From: Pseudomonas asplenii
Lineage (GTDB): Bacteria; Pseudomonadota; Gammaproteobacteria; Pseudomonadales; Pseudomonadaceae
Assembly: GCF_900105475.1 (NCBI RefSeq)
Contig: NZ_LT629777.1
Coordinates: 2,852,001-2,916,000, forward strand
Reading direction: 5' to 3'
DNA length: 64,000 nucleotides
Positions 27,217-36,645 of the stretch are shown here, piece after piece; position 1 is the first letter of the stretch, and every line of letters begins with the position of its first letter. Under the pieces are notes generated by a model that saw only the letters and a list, made by a program, of their open reading frames with translations, was not told where the DNA came from and ran no database searches. The position numbers were made by a program, and so were the translations under genes.

Positions 27217-29268
27217 TTACTTGATCCGCTGGCCCGGCTTGGCGCCGCTGTCCGGGCTCAGCAGGTAGATTTCCTCGCCGCCGGGGCCTGCCGCCATGAC
27301 CATGCCTTCGGAGATGCCGAAGCGCATTTTGCGCGGCTTGAGGTTGGCGATCATCATGGTCAGGCGACCTTCCAGCTCGGCCGGGTTCGGGTAGGCGCTC
27401 TTGATCCCGGAGAACACGTTGCGTTGCTCGTCACCGATATCCAGGGTCAGGCGCAGCAGTTTGTCCGCGCCCTCGACCGCCTCGGCCTTGAGGATCAGTG
27501 CCACACGCAGATCGACGGCGGCAAAGGCGTCGAAATCGATCTCCGGCGACAGCGGATCCTTGGCCAGCTCGCCATTGCCTTTGGGCGCGGCGCTGCCGGT
27601 GTCGGTCTGGCTGGCGGCGAGGTCTTCCTTCGACGCGTCGGTCATGGCCTGTACTTTCACCGGGTCGATGCGGGTCATCAGTGGTTTGAATTCATTCAAC
27701 TGATGGTTGCCGAGCAGGCTGGTGTGATCGTTCCAGGTCAATGGGGCGACATTGAGGAACGCCTCGGCGTCGGCAGCCAGCAGTGGCAGTACCGGCTTGA
27801 GGAAGATGATCAGTTGGCGGAACAGGTTGATGCCTGCAGCGCAGACGGCCTGGACTTCATCCTGCTTGCCTTCCTGCTTGGCCAGGGACCAGGGCGCCTT
27901 GTCGGCGATCCAGGCGTTGGCGCGGTCGGCCAGGGCCATGATTTCGCGCATGGCACGGGCAAAGTCGCGGCCCTCGTAGGCATCGGCGATGCTTGGGGCG
28001 GCCGCGCGGAATGCCTCGGTCAGTTCAGGGGCAGCGTCGCCTGCGACCAGCAGCCCGGCATTGCCCTTGTGGATGAAACCGGCGCAACGGCTGGCGATGT
28101 TGACCACCTTGCCGACCAGGTCCGAGTTGACCTTCTGTATGAAGTCGTCAAGGTTCAGGTCGAGGTCGTCAACACCCTTGCCCAGCTTGGATGCGTAGTA
28201 GTAACGCAGGTACTCGGGCGACAGGTGGTCAAGGTAGGTGCGCGCCTTGATGAAGGTGCCACGGGACTTGGACATCTTCTGGCCGTTGACGGTCAGGTAG
28301 CCGTGCACGTTGATCCCGGTTGGCTTGCGGTAGCCCGCGCCTTCGAGCATCGCCGGCCAGAACAGGGCGTGGAAATTGACGATGTCCTTGCCGATGAAGT
28401 GGTACAGCTCGGCAGTGGAGTCCTTGTTCCAGAACGCGTCGAAATCCAGCTCCGGACGGCGCGCGCAGAGGTTCTTGAAGCTGGCCATGTAGCCGATTGG
28501 TGCGTCCAGCCAGACGTAGAAATACTTGCCCGGTTCATCCGGGATCTCGAAGCCGAAGTACGGCGCGTCGCGGGAGATGTCCCACTCCTGCAGGCCGCTG
28601 TCCAGCCATTCGGCGATCTTGTTCGCCACGGCGTCCTGCAATGTGCCGCTGCGGGTCCAGCCTTGCAGCATGGCCTGGAAGTCCGGCAGCTTGAAGAAGA
28701 AGTGCTGGGACTCCTTGAGTACCGGCGTGGCACCGGAAATCGCCGACTTCGGATCTTTCAGGTCGGTCGGCGCGTAGGTGGCACCGCATTTTTCGCAGTT
28801 GTCGCCGTACTGGTCTTCGGTGCCGCATTTCGGGCAGGTGCCCTTGATGAACCGGTCGGCCAGGAACATCTGCTTTTCCGGGTCGAAATACTGGGTGATC
28901 GCCCGGTTGGCGATATGCCCTGCGTCGCGCAGGCGCAGGTAGATCTGCGTCGACAGCTCGCGGTTTTCCTCGGCGTGGGTCGAGTGGAAATTGTCGAATT
29001 CCACCAGGAAATCGGCGAAGTCGCTGCTGTGCTCGAGCTGGACGTTGGCGATCAGTTGTTCCGGGGTGATGCCTTCTTTCTCGGCGCGCAACATGATGGC
29101 CGAGCCATGGGCGTCGTCAGCGCAGACATAGATGCATTGGTTGCCACGGTGCTTCTGGAAACGCACCCACATGTCGGTCTGGACATACTCGACCATGTGG
29201 CCGAGGTGGATGGAACCATTGGCATAGGGCAGGGCGCTGGTGACGAGAATCTGGCGTGGCTCGGACAT
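27217..29268 (-). CDS. metG: Methionyl-tRNA synthetase
   Basis: Class I aminoacyl-tRNA synthetase, 683 residues, including the C-terminal tRNA-binding (EMAP/Arc1p-like) dimerisation domain. HIGH-type motif [12 protein letters not shown] is at residues 14-25. The zinc knuckles [18 protein letters not shown] and the KMSKS loop ([10 protein letters not shown]) are present. The C-terminal domain starts near [13 protein letters not shown]. It is divergent from apbC (147 bp apart), an arrangement conserved in many proteobacteria. Confidence 0.98.
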   Translation of the reverse strand: MSEPRQILVTSALPYANGSIHLGHMVEYVQTDMWVRFQKHRGNQCIYVCADDAHGSAIMLRAEKEGITPEQLIANVQLEHSSDFADFLVEFDNFHSTHAEENRELSTQIYLRLRDAGHIANRAITQYFDPEKQMFLADRFIKGTCPKCGTEDQYGDNCEKCGATYAPTDLKDPKSAISGATPVLKESQHFFFKLPDFQAMLQGWTRSGTLQDAVANKIAEWLDSGLQEWDISRDAPYFGFEIPDEPGKYFYVWLDAPIGYMASFKNLCARRPELDFDAFWNKDSTAELYHFIGKDIVNFHALFWPAMLEGAGYRKPTGINVHGYLTVNGQKMSKSRGTFIKARTYLDHLSPEYLRYYYASKLGKGVDDLDLNLDDFIQKVNSDLVGKVVNIASRCAGFIHKGNAGLLVAGDAAPELTEAFRAAAPSIADAYEGRDFARAMREIMALADRANAWIADKAPWSLAKQEGKQDEVQAVCAAGINLFRQLIIFLKPVLPLLAADAEAFLNVAPLTWNDHTSLLGNHQLNEFKPLMTRIDPVKVQAMTDASKEDLAASQTDTGSAAPKGNGELAKDPLSPEIDFDAFAAVDLRVALILKAEAVEGADKLLRLTLDIGDEQRNVFSGIKSAYPNPAELEGRLTMMIANLKPRKMRFGISEGMVMAAGPGGEEIYLLSPDSGAKPGQRIK

Positions 29269-29415
29269 GGGACTCGGCTACTTGAAGTGAAACGGAGACC
29301 GGACACTATAAAGCCCCTGCGCACATAATTCATCCCTTAGTGGCAGGCATGCCTGCGTGCGTCAGAACGGGTACGATAGCTGCCTGTTTCACTCAGTCTT
29401 TTTCGGGAGTTGCTC

Positions 29416-30510
29416 ATGAGCGCAGTCAATCGCGCAGCGGTGGAGGCTGTCCTTCGCCAGTACACCGATCCTTATCTGAACCAGGATCCACTCAGCGCCG
29501 GCTGCGTGAAGGCCATCGATATCCAGGCCGACCAGGTCAGCGTCCGTCTCGAACTGGGGTATGCCGCCGGGCTGTTCAAGAACGGCTGGGCGCAGATGCT
29601 GCAACTGGCCATCGAAGGGCTGGATGGCGTGGCCTCGGCCAAAGTCGACATCGATTGTGTGATCACCGCGCACAAGGCCCAGGCTCAGATTCCCGGGTTG
29701 GCCAACGTGAAGAACGTGGTAGCGGTGGCTTCCGGCAAGGGCGGCGTGGGCAAGTCGACCACCGCGGCCAACCTGGCGCTGGCGCTGGCCCGCGAAGGGG
29801 CGAAAGTGGGGATTCTCGACGCGGACATCTATGGCCCGAGCCAGGGGGTGATGTTCGGGATCGCCGAAGGCACGCGGCCGAAGATCAAGGATCAGAAATG
29901 GTTCGTGCCGATCGAGTCCCTGGGCGTGGAAGTCATGTCGATGGCCTTCCTGACCGACGACAACACGCCGATGGTCTGGCGTGGGCCGATGGTGTCCGGC
30001 GCGTTGTTGCAACTGGTGACCCAGACCGATTGGGGCAACCTGGATTACCTGGTGATCGACATGCCGCCCGGCACGGGCGATATCCAGCTGACCCTGGCGC
30101 AGAAAGTCCCGGTGGCCGGCTCGGTGATCGTTACCACTCCACAGGATCTGGCCCTGCTCGATGCGAGGAAGGGCGTGGAGATGTTCCGCAAGGTAAACAT
30201 CCCGGTGCTGGGCGTGGTGGAAAACATGGCGGTGCATATCTGCTCGAACTGCGGCCATGCCGAGCACCTGTTCGGCGAGGGCGGCGGCGAGAAGCTGGCT
30301 TCGCAGTATGGTGTCGAGCTGCTGGCCTCGTTGCCGCTGTCGCTGGTCATTCGTGAACAGGCCGACGGCGGCAAGCCGACCGTCGCCGCTGAGCCGGACG
30401 GGCAGATTGCCATGGTCTACCAGGAACTGGCTCGCCATGTCGGTGCGCGGATCGTGCTGCAGGAAGCGGCGAGCCAGGCGCTGCCGAATATCACCATCAG
30501 CGACGACTGA
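29416..30510 (+). CDS. apbC: Iron-sulfur cluster carrier protein ApbC/Mrp
   Basis: P-loop ATPase of the Mrp/NBP35 family that carries and transfers Fe-S clusters, 364 residues. An N-terminal MIP18-like domain (ILR-type, residues 1-85) is followed by the deviant Walker A ASGKGGVGKST (about 106-116), Walker B MPPGTGD and the cluster-binding CxxC in HICSNCGH. Start at 29416 with GGGAG 6 nt upstream; the in-frame TTG at 29410 is not needed. Divergent from metG. Confidence 0.95.
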   Translation: MSAVNRAAVEAVLRQYTDPYLNQDPLSAGCVKAIDIQADQVSVRLELGYAAGLFKNGWAQMLQLAIEGLDGVASAKVDIDCVITAHKAQAQIPGLANVKNVVAVASGKGGVGKSTTAANLALALAREGAKVGILDADIYGPSQGVMFGIAEGTRPKIKDQKWFVPIESLGVEVMSMAFLTDDNTPMVWRGPMVSGALLQLVTQTDWGNLDYLVIDMPPGTGDIQLTLAQKVPVAGSVIVTTPQDLALLDARKGVEMFRKVNIPVLGVVENMAVHICSNCGHAEHLFGEGGGEKLASQYGVELLASLPLSLVIREQADGGKPTVAAEPDGQIAMVYQELARHVGARIVLQEAASQALPNITISDD

Positions 30511-30538
30511 CCGACCGGGTTTGTTCTGCCTGCTCACC

Positions 30539-30587
30539 ACAAAAGCCCGCTCAACACAAAAGCCCGCTCAACACAAAAGCGGGCTCA
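30539..30587. repeat. 17-bp tandem repeat with hairpin potential downstream of apbC
   Basis: The unit ACAAAAGCCCGCTCAAC occurs twice in tandem (30539-30572) and is followed by ACAAAAGCGGGCTC. Either copy of AGCCCGCT can pair with the single AGCGGGCT, giving two alternative stems. There is no T-run on the plus strand, but the minus strand has TTTTG after the stem, so it may back up the cspA terminator. Confidence 0.7.
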
Positions 30588-30631
30588 CTACAAAAACGCA
30601 TCACTGGCCAAGGTGGAAAACACCCAGGCAT

Positions 30632-30669
30632 AAAAAAGCCCCGCATCTCGTGAGAGAGCGGGGCTTTTT
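30632..30669. terminator. Bidirectional terminator between apbC and cspA
   Basis: AAAAAAGCCCCGC-atctcgtgagaga-GCGGGGCTTTTTG forms a strong stem flanked by A- and T-runs between convergent genes. Confidence 0.92.
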
Positions 30670-30685
30670 GCTGGATCAGGACAAG

Positions 30686-30895
30686 TTAGATAACTTGAAC
30701 TTCTTCAGCTTGCATGCCTTTCTGGCCGCGAGTAGCGACGAAAGAAACCTGCTGGCCTTCTTTCAGGGTTTTGAAACCGTCAGCCTGGATGGCTTTGAAG
30801 TGTACGAACAGGTCGTCACCGGATTGTGGGGTGATGAAGCCGAAGCCTTTTTCATCGTTGAACCACTTGACGGTACCGGTTTGGCGATTAGACAT
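30686..30895 (-). CDS. Cold-shock-domain RNA chaperone (CspA family)
   Basis: 69-residue cold-shock protein. RNP1 (KGFGFITP) and RNP2 (DLFVHF) motifs are intact, in the order expected for the five-stranded OB fold binding single-stranded RNA/DNA. AAGGAGAC precedes the ATG. A long leader is likely, as there are nearly 390 bp to dcd, and cspA-type genes are often controlled through the structured leader, but I cannot tell whether this copy is cold-induced or constitutive. Confidence 0.96.
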   Translation of the reverse strand: MSNRQTGTVKWFNDEKGFGFITPQSGDDLFVHFKAIQADGFKTLKEGQQVSFVATRGQKGMQAEEVQVI

Positions 30896-31281
30896 TTGAA
30901 GTCTCCTTGGACAAAGTTAACTGCGATTCAGGAAAAGCCCTGAACGAGACTGAGTGCAAAGAGCAGGAAAAATTCTTGGAGATGGTTGGATCGAAATTCA
31001 ACATCGTGTAGAGATTCTCAGTGACACAAGCAACACAGTGACGTCACCTTAACCCTTTTTCCAGAACGTGCCAATGGTCTTTGCCAAGGTTTTGCCTATT
31101 TCGTGACTGACGGACATCCATCTGGCCTGCAGGCGCCCGCTGCAAGAGCTTTCTGTGGGTTTGGCCGGTGGCTGTGGGACAGCTATTTTGGCGCAAATCG
31201 ACCCTGGACTTTGAACCCGGCGATGCGCCCCGGTAAGATGCCGGTCAGAATTTCTCCACCTCGCTATTCAGGACACCCGCC
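30896..31281. other. Divergent intergenic region between cspA and dcd
   Basis: No gene is visible in these 386 bp. The cspA-proximal 130-150 bp (AT-richer, 30910-31060) probably encode the cspA leader, and the right end contains the dcd promoter. No recognised operator was seen. Confidence 0.5.
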
Positions 31282-31848
31282 ATGAGCATCAAATCGGACA
31301 AGTGGATTCGCCGCATGGCGCAAGAACACGGCATGATCGAACCCTTCGTCGAGCGCCAGATGCGTGGCGAAGGCGCCGACCGGCTGATTTCCTTCGGGGT
31401 GTCGAGCTACGGCTACGACGTGCGTTGCGCCGACGAGTTCAAGGTGTTCACCAACATCAATTCGGCGACCGTCGATCCGAAAAACTTCGATGCCGGCAGT
31501 TTCGTCGACATCAAGAGCGATGTCTGCATCATTCCGCCGAACTCCTTCGCCCTGGCCCGTACCGTCGAGTATTTCCGCATTCCGCGCAACGTGCTGACCA
31601 TCTGCCTGGGCAAGAGCACCTACGCCCGCTGCGGGATCATCGTCAACGTGACCCCGCTGGAACCGGAGTGGGAAGGTCATGTGACCCTCGAGTTCTCCAA
31701 CACCACCACCTTGCCGGCGAAGATCTATGCCAACGAAGGCGTGGCACAGATGTTGTTCCTGGAGTCCGACGAAGAGTGCGAAGTCTCCTATAAGGATCGT
31801 GGCGGCAAGTATCAGGGCCAGCGTGGTGTGACTCTGCCGCGCACCTGA
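31282..31848 (+). CDS. dcd: dCTP deaminase
   Basis: Converts dCTP to dUTP for dTMP synthesis; 188 residues, usual length. Family signature motifs are [33 protein letters not shown] (with the nucleophile-activating Glu in [25 protein letters not shown] region, here [13 protein letters not shown]) and [22 protein letters not shown] precedes the ATG. Adjacent small gene 31957 lies downstream on the same strand. Confidence 0.97.
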   Translation: MSIKSDKWIRRMAQEHGMIEPFVERQMRGEGADRLISFGVSSYGYDVRCADEFKVFTNINSATVDPKNFDAGSFVDIKSDVCIIPPNSFALARTVEYFRIPRNVLTICLGKSTYARCGIIVNVTPLEPEWEGHVTLEFSNTTTLPAKIYANEGVAQMLFLESDEECEVSYKDRGGKYQGQRGVTLPRT

Positions 31849-31956
31849 CGAAGGGCGGCTGATCCGAGGGAATTCCTGGGCGTACGGGCACTCTATTGGG
31901 TGTACCGATCCGGTTGGCGCCATGCCGGCCGGGCCACAACGCTCAGGAGTCATCCC

Positions 31957-32163
31957 ATGAAGATCGATCCAAGTATCAGCGCTCAACTGGCGAAACTGGA
32001 ACCCAATCAAGTGGGCTTGCTGGCCTGGTCGTTGCTCGCCCAGCCTCAGAGTCTGGTCGGTGGTATTCCCGGCCAACCCGAGCCCGACAGCCCCAACGAA
32101 CAGCCCACCGAACCTGGTGAGCCGGTGCTGCCCGACGAGCCGCCTCCGGCTCCGGTCGCCTGA
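31957..32163 (+). CDS. Small hypothetical protein with Pro/Glu-rich tail
   Basis: A 68-residue protein with no recognised family. The first half (MKIDPSISAQLAKLEPNQVGLLAWSLLAQ) looks helical. The second half is proline- and acid-rich (PGQPEPDSPNEQPTEPGEP...), likely disordered. AGGAG lies 8 nt upstream of the ATG, and codon use matches the genome, so I believe it is expressed. It sits between dcd and pheC, about 100 bp from each. Confidence 0.68.
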   Translation: MKIDPSISAQLAKLEPNQVGLLAWSLLAQPQSLVGGIPGQPEPDSPNEQPTEPGEPVLPDEPPPAPVA

Positions 32164-32284
32164 TTTGCCCTTGCCCGGATGGCGTCCTGCCGTCCGGGGG
32201 TCGCTTGTCCCAGCCCTTGCAGGTAGTCTGCCGCAGTGCCATTTACGCGCACTCACGGACACCAGAGAATAAAAAGGGCTGCCT

Positions 32285-33121
32285 ATGACGTTTTCCATTC
32301 CCCTGAGGTTTTCCCAACTCCTGCTCTCGGCGCTGCTGGTTGCTACCCCGCTGGTCGAGGCGGCCGAGCTGCCGCAGGGGGCTGCACCGATGCAAGTGGT
32401 CGGCCGGCTCGACCGGATCATCCAGCAAGGTGTGCTGCGAGTGGGTACCACCGGTGACTACAAGCCCTTCAGCTACAAGAGTGGCGAACAATTCATCGGC
32501 CTGGACATCGAGCTGGCACAGGAGCTGGCGCAATCGATGGGGGCTAAGCTGCAACTGGTGCCGACGACCTGGCCGACGCTGATGAACGATTTGCAGGCGG
32601 ACCGCTTCGACCTGGCGATCAGTGGTATTTCGGTGAACATGGAGCGCCAGAGGCAGGCGTTTTTCTCGCAGCCCTACCAACGTGACGGCAAGACCCCGAT
32701 CACCCTCTGCTCACGGCAGCAGGACTTCCAGACCCTGGAGCAGATCGACCAGCCGCAGGTAACGGCCATCGTCAATCCCGGCGGTACCAACGAGAAGTTC
32801 GCCCGGGCCAACCTGAAGCAGGCGCGGATCGTCGTGCATCAGGACAATGTCACCATCTTCCAGCAGATCGTCGACGGCAAGGCCGACCTGATGATGACTG
32901 ACGCGGTGGAAACGCGCCTGCAGGAGAAGCTGCATCCGCAACTCTGTGCGGTGCACCCGGATCAGCCGTTCGATTTTTCCGAGAAGGCCGTGTTGCTGCC
33001 GCGTGACATCGTGCTCAAGCAGTATGTCGACCAGTGGCTGCATCAGGACATGGAAAGCGGGCGGTTTGCCAAGCGCATGCAGAAGTGGCTGGCCTATCCG
33101 TGGCAGGCTGCCCATAACTGA
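32285..33121 (+). CDS. pheC: Cyclohexadienyl dehydratase (periplasmic prephenate/arogenate dehydratase)
   Basis: 278-residue member of the family 3 solute-binding fold that has become an enzyme converting prephenate to phenylpyruvate and arogenate to phenylalanine. The signal peptide (QLLLSALLVATPLVEA) predicts a periplasmic location. The mature part shares long stretches with P. aeruginosa PheC: VGTTGDYKPFSY, DRFDLAISGISVNMERQRQAFFS, DGKTPITLCS and VNPGGTNEKFARANLK. These enzymatic signatures distinguish it from amino acid binding proteins. It is convergent with the aot-like operon, separated by a REP pair. Confidence 0.9.
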   Translation: MTFSIPLRFSQLLLSALLVATPLVEAAELPQGAAPMQVVGRLDRIIQQGVLRVGTTGDYKPFSYKSGEQFIGLDIELAQELAQSMGAKLQLVPTTWPTLMNDLQADRFDLAISGISVNMERQRQAFFSQPYQRDGKTPITLCSRQQDFQTLEQIDQPQVTAIVNPGGTNEKFARANLKQARIVVHQDNVTIFQQIVDGKADLMMTDAVETRLQEKLHPQLCAVHPDQPFDFSEKAVLLPRDIVLKQYVDQWLHQDMESGRFAKRMQKWLAYPWQAAHN

Positions 33122-33133
33122 TGCCGGGCTTGA

Positions 33134-33240
33134 AGGCCCTTTCGCGGGCAAGCCACGTTCCTGCGGTTTTGTGCCGAGCACAATGACGAGCAAGGCCACG
33201 AACCTGTAGGCGCGTGGCTTGCCCGCGAAGAGGCCAGTAG
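33134..33240. repeat. Inverted REP pair between pheC and aotP
   Basis: TTCGCGGGCAAGCCACGTTCC (33141-33161) and GCGTGGCTTGCCCGCGAA (33212-33229) are inverted copies of the same REP. The pair lies between convergent genes and may act as a transcript-end hairpin for both. Confidence 0.82.
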
Positions 33241-33251
33241 GCCCTGCCCAA

Positions 33252-34016
33252 TTACTTGAGGTTGCCGCTGAGGAACTGCCGCAGCCGCTCGCTTTGCGGG
33301 TTGCCCAGCACGTCCTCCGGCGCACCCTGTTCTTCCACCAGCCCCTGATGCAGGAACAGCACTTGGCTCGACACCTTGCGGGCGAAGCTCATTTCGTGGG
33401 TCACCATGATCATCGTCCGGCCTTCCTCGGCCAGGCCCTGGATCACCTTGAGCACTTCACCCACCAGTTCCGGGTCGAGCGCCGAGGTCGGTTCGTCGAA
33501 CAGCATCACTTCCGGCTCCATCGCCAGGGCCCGGGCAATCGCCACCCGCTGCTGCTGGCCACCGGAAAGAAACGCCGGGTACTGCTCGGCGACCCGCGCC
33601 GGCAGGCCGACTTTGTCCAGATAACGGCGGGCACGATCTTCGGCTTCCTTGCGATCGACTCCCAGCACCCGGCGCGGCGCCATGGTGATGTTTTCCAGCA
33701 CGCTCATGTGGCTCCACAGGTTGAAGTGCTGGAACACCATGGCCAGGCGGGTACGGATGCGCTGCAACTCGGCTTCGTCGGCCACGCGCATGCCGTGCCT
33801 GTCGCTGACCATGCGGATCGCCTTGCCATCGAGGCTCATGGCGCCGTCGTTGGGCGTTTCCAGGAAATTGATGCAGCGCAGGAAGGTGCTCTTGCCCGAG
33901 CCACTGGCACCGATCAGGCTGATCACATCACCGGTCTTGGCCTTGAGCGAGACGCCCTTGAGCACCGCGTGGTCGCCATAGCTCTTGTGCAGGCCTTCAA
34001 TGGTCAGTTTGTACAT
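33252..34016 (-). CDS. aotP: Arginine/ornithine-type ABC importer ATPase (AotP/HisP)
   Basis: ATP-binding subunit of a basic amino acid importer, 254 residues, HisP/GlnQ class. Walker [11 protein letters not shown]-loop, signature [15 protein letters not shown], Walker [15 protein letters not shown] and switch His in VTHEMSFA are all intact. It is the last gene of the operon aotJ-Q-M-O-P. The start at 34016 ([14 protein letters not shown]) is preferred; the longer frame runs back into aotO. Confidence 0.92.
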   Translation of the reverse strand: MYKLTIEGLHKSYGDHAVLKGVSLKAKTGDVISLIGASGSGKSTFLRCINFLETPNDGAMSLDGKAIRMVSDRHGMRVADEAELQRIRTRLAMVFQHFNLWSHMSVLENITMAPRRVLGVDRKEAEDRARRYLDKVGLPARVAEQYPAFLSGGQQQRVAIARALAMEPEVMLFDEPTSALDPELVGEVLKVIQGLAEEGRTMIMVTHEMSFARKVSSQVLFLHQGLVEEQGAPEDVLGNPQSERLRQFLSGNLK

Positions 34017-34023
34017 GGGTACC

Positions 34024-35142
34024 TCAAGGAGAAAGTAGATAGCCGCTGCGATAGGCTTCGCGGCCGGCGACGTGGGCGATGACCATGCCGGCGGTCGCCA
34101 TGCGGCGCAGCGAGCGGGCATAGAGCAGGCCCGCGGCGCTGCTATGGACAGGGGTTACCCGGTCGCTGATCGGGTCGATGACTTCGGCGATCAGTTGCCC
34201 GGCCTCCAGGTATTCTCCTGGCATCGCGTGGAACACCAGCAGGCCGCCGAACGGCGTTGCGACCGGTTCGACCCCGGCCAGCGGTGTTGCCGGATAACGC
34301 AGGGCCGGGGGCAGTGCGATCTCGCCATCGATCACTCCGAACTGGGTCAGGTAGTCGAGAATCGCCTGGCAGTCCTGGCTTGCCAGCGGATGTGTGACAT
34401 CGCCCTGGCCGCGCAGCTCGACGGTCACCGAGAAACTGCCCATGGGCATCGCGAAGCGCTCGCCGAAGCGTTGTCGCAGGTCCAGCCAGAGCAGGGTAAA
34501 ACATTCGTCGAACGACTGGCCGCCGGAGTCGGTCGCCAGCAGGCTGGCCTCGGAACCGATGTAGCGGGCCAGCGGCTCGACCTGCGGCCAGGCCTCGGGC
34601 GTGGTGTACAGGTGGGTCACGGCCTCGAAGTCGCAATGCAGGTCGAGCACCATGTCGGCGTCGCAGGCGATTCGTTGCAGTGCCAGACGCTGGGATTGCA
34701 GCTGGGTCGCCGGAACTTCCGCCGCCAGTGCCGCCTTCAGTTCGCGCCGGACCAGCAACAGGTTGTGCCGCGAATCATCGTTGAGCTGGTGTTCGATGCG
34801 GTTGCCGATTTCTTCGCTGAGGTCGACGAACCAGCGGTTGAAGTTCTGCCCGCTTTCCAGTTCGTAACGGCCCAGGGGCACGTCCATCAGCACCTGTTCC
34901 AGACCGATCGGGTTGGCCACCGGCACCAGCACGACTTCGCCGCGCAGGCGGCCAGCCTGTTCCAGTTGGGCCAGGCGCTGCTTCAGGTGCCAGGCGACCA
35001 GCATGCCGGGCAACTCGTCGGCATGCAGTGACGACTGGATATAGACCTTGCGTTCGGCCTGCTCCGGACCGAAGTGAAAACTGTGGATCTGACGTGCGGT
35101 GCCCGGTACGGGTGCCAGCAGGTCGTGACTGACATGACGCAT
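34024..35142 (-). CDS. aotO: AotO-like succinylglutamate desuccinylase/aspartoacylase-family protein
   Basis: Zinc-hydrolase of the M14/AstE-AspA superfamily, 372 residues. Metal-binding motifs are visible: HxxE in SSLHADELPG (H42/E45 region) and a third His in DLHCDFEA. In P. aeruginosa the equivalent gene aotO lies in the arginine/ornithine transport operon but is dispensable for transport, and its substrate is unknown. The ATG at 35142 follows AGGA at 7 nt. It lies between aotM and aotP on the same strand. It may deacylate or deamidate basic amino acid derivatives brought in by the importer, which is a guess. Confidence 0.85.
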   Translation of the reverse strand: MRHVSHDLLAPVPGTARQIHSFHFGPEQAERKVYIQSSLHADELPGMLVAWHLKQRLAQLEQAGRLRGEVVLVPVANPIGLEQVLMDVPLGRYELESGQNFNRWFVDLSEEIGNRIEHQLNDDSRHNLLLVRRELKAALAAEVPATQLQSQRLALQRIACDADMVLDLHCDFEAVTHLYTTPEAWPQVEPLARYIGSEASLLATDSGGQSFDECFTLLWLDLRQRFGERFAMPMGSFSVTVELRGQGDVTHPLASQDCQAILDYLTQFGVIDGEIALPPALRYPATPLAGVEPVATPFGGLLVFHAMPGEYLEAGQLIAEVIDPISDRVTPVHSSAAGLLYARSLRRMATAGMVIAHVAGREAYRSGYLLSP

Positions 35143-35151
35143 GGGCAAGTC

Positions 35152-35862
35152 CTAGTGAGCCGGGCCGAGGAAGGCCAGCCAGCGGCGTTCGGCCAACCGG
35201 AACAGACCGACCAGGGTGAAGGTGATCGCCAGGTAGATCAGCGCGGCGATACCGAACGACTGGAAGGTCATGTAGGTCGCCGAGTTGGCGTCCCGAGCAA
35301 CCTTGAGGATGTCCGGAATGGTCGCGGTGAAGGCCACGGTGGTCGAGTGCAGCATCAGGATCACTTCGTTGCTGTAGTACGGCAGCGAGCGGCGCAGGGC
35401 CGACGGCATGATCACGTAGGCATAGAGTTTCCAGCCGTTGAGCCCGTAGGCCTTGGCCGCTTCGACCTCGCCATGGTTCATGCTGCGGATCGCCCCGGCG
35501 AAGATCTCCGTGGTATAGGCGCAGGTGTTCAGGGCAAAGGCGAGGATGGTGCAGTTCATCGCATCGCGAAAGAACGAGTTGAGCAACGGCTGCTCACGCA
35601 CCGCTTCCAGGCTGTAGATCCCCGTGTAGCAGATCAGCAACTGGATATACAGCGGCGTGCCGCGGAACAGGTAGGTGTAGAACTCCACCGGCCAGCGGAT
35701 ACGGCGCTTGGGCGAGACCCGAGCGATCGACAGCGGCACCGAGACCAGGAACCCGAAGAAGATCGAGGCACTGAGCAGCCACAGGGTCATCGCCAGGCCG
35801 GTGATGTGCTGCCCATCGCTGTAGAGGAATGGGCGCCAGTATTGTTCGAGCAGTTCGATCAT
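35152..35862 (-). CDS. aotM: Basic amino acid ABC permease AotM (HisM type)
   Basis: 236-residue integral membrane permease with about five helices. The ABC-permease EAA loop reads GEVEAAKAYGLNGWKLYAYVIMP. The neighbouring partner aotQ overlaps its start by 4 bp, as is usual for HisQ/HisM-type heterodimers. RGTPLYIQLLI is the family signature. Confidence 0.92.
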   Translation of the reverse strand: MIELLEQYWRPFLYSDGQHITGLAMTLWLLSASIFFGFLVSVPLSIARVSPKRRIRWPVEFYTYLFRGTPLYIQLLICYTGIYSLEAVREQPLLNSFFRDAMNCTILAFALNTCAYTTEIFAGAIRSMNHGEVEAAKAYGLNGWKLYAYVIMPSALRRSLPYYSNEVILMLHSTTVAFTATIPDILKVARDANSATYMTFQSFGIAALIYLAITFTLVGLFRLAERRWLAFLGPAH

Positions 35863-36587
35863 CGTACGGCCTCCCGGCTACCTGCGGCATAACGCCGTTC
35901 GAGCCAGCGCAGCACAGCGTTCGAGGCGCTGGTGATAAGTAGGTAGATCAAGGCGGCGAGCACCAGGAAATAGAACAGTTGATAGGTACTCTTGCCCGCG
36001 TCCTGGGCGGCCTTGACCAGATCGGCCAGGCCGATGATCGAGACCAGCGCGGTGGCCTTGAGGATCACCATCCAGTTGTTGCCGATACCCGGCAGGGCGA
36101 AGCGCATCATCTGCGGGAAGATCACGAAGCGAAAACGCTGGGCGCGGGTAAGCCCATAGGCGGTAGCGGCTTCGAGCTGCCCGCGTGGCACGGCGAGGAT
36201 CGCGCCACGAAAGGTTTCGGTGAAATAGGCACCGTAGATAAAGCCCAGGGTGATGACCCCGGCAGCGAAAGGGTCGATCTCGATGTAGTCCCAGTCCATG
36301 GCGTCGGTCAGGCTGGAGAGCCATGTTTGCAGGCTGTAGAAAATCAGCAGCATCAGCACCAGGTCGGGGACGCCCCGGATCAGTGTGGTGTAGATCTGCG
36401 CGGGCAGGCGCAGCAGCCTTAGGCTGGAAAGCTTGGCACTGGCGCCGAGCAGGCCGAGCAGTACGCTCACCAGCAGCGACAGTATCGATAATTGGATGGT
36501 CATCCATGTACCTTCCAGCAGAATCGGGCCAAAGCCCTTCAGGCTGAAGGCGGATAGCCCCAGAGTTTGCAGGAGGTTGTCGAACAT
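35859..36587 (-). CDS. aotQ: Basic amino acid ABC permease AotQ (HisQ type)
   Basis: 242-residue permease, partner of AotM. The EAA motif reads GQLEAATAYGLTRAQRFRFVIFP, and RGVPDLVLMLLIFYSLQ corresponds to the first permease signature. About five transmembrane helices. It follows aotJ after 58 bp and overlaps aotM by 4 bp, so all are translated from one mRNA. Confidence 0.92.
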   Translation of the reverse strand: MFDNLLQTLGLSAFSLKGFGPILLEGTWMTIQLSILSLLVSVLLGLLGASAKLSSLRLLRLPAQIYTTLIRGVPDLVLMLLIFYSLQTWLSSLTDAMDWDYIEIDPFAAGVITLGFIYGAYFTETFRGAILAVPRGQLEAATAYGLTRAQRFRFVIFPQMMRFALPGIGNNWMVILKATALVSIIGLADLVKAAQDAGKSTYQLFYFLVLAALIYLLITSASNAVLRWLERRYAAGSREAVR

Positions 36588-36645
36588 GAAAGTGTGCCTT
36601 TGGCTGTCAAGAAAGCGCCCCCTTTGTAAGGGGGCGCCCAGGGGA

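Noticed and set aside
26917..29328. 803-codon plus-strand frame antisense to metG
   Set aside because: Long antisense shadow of metG with no homologous motif.
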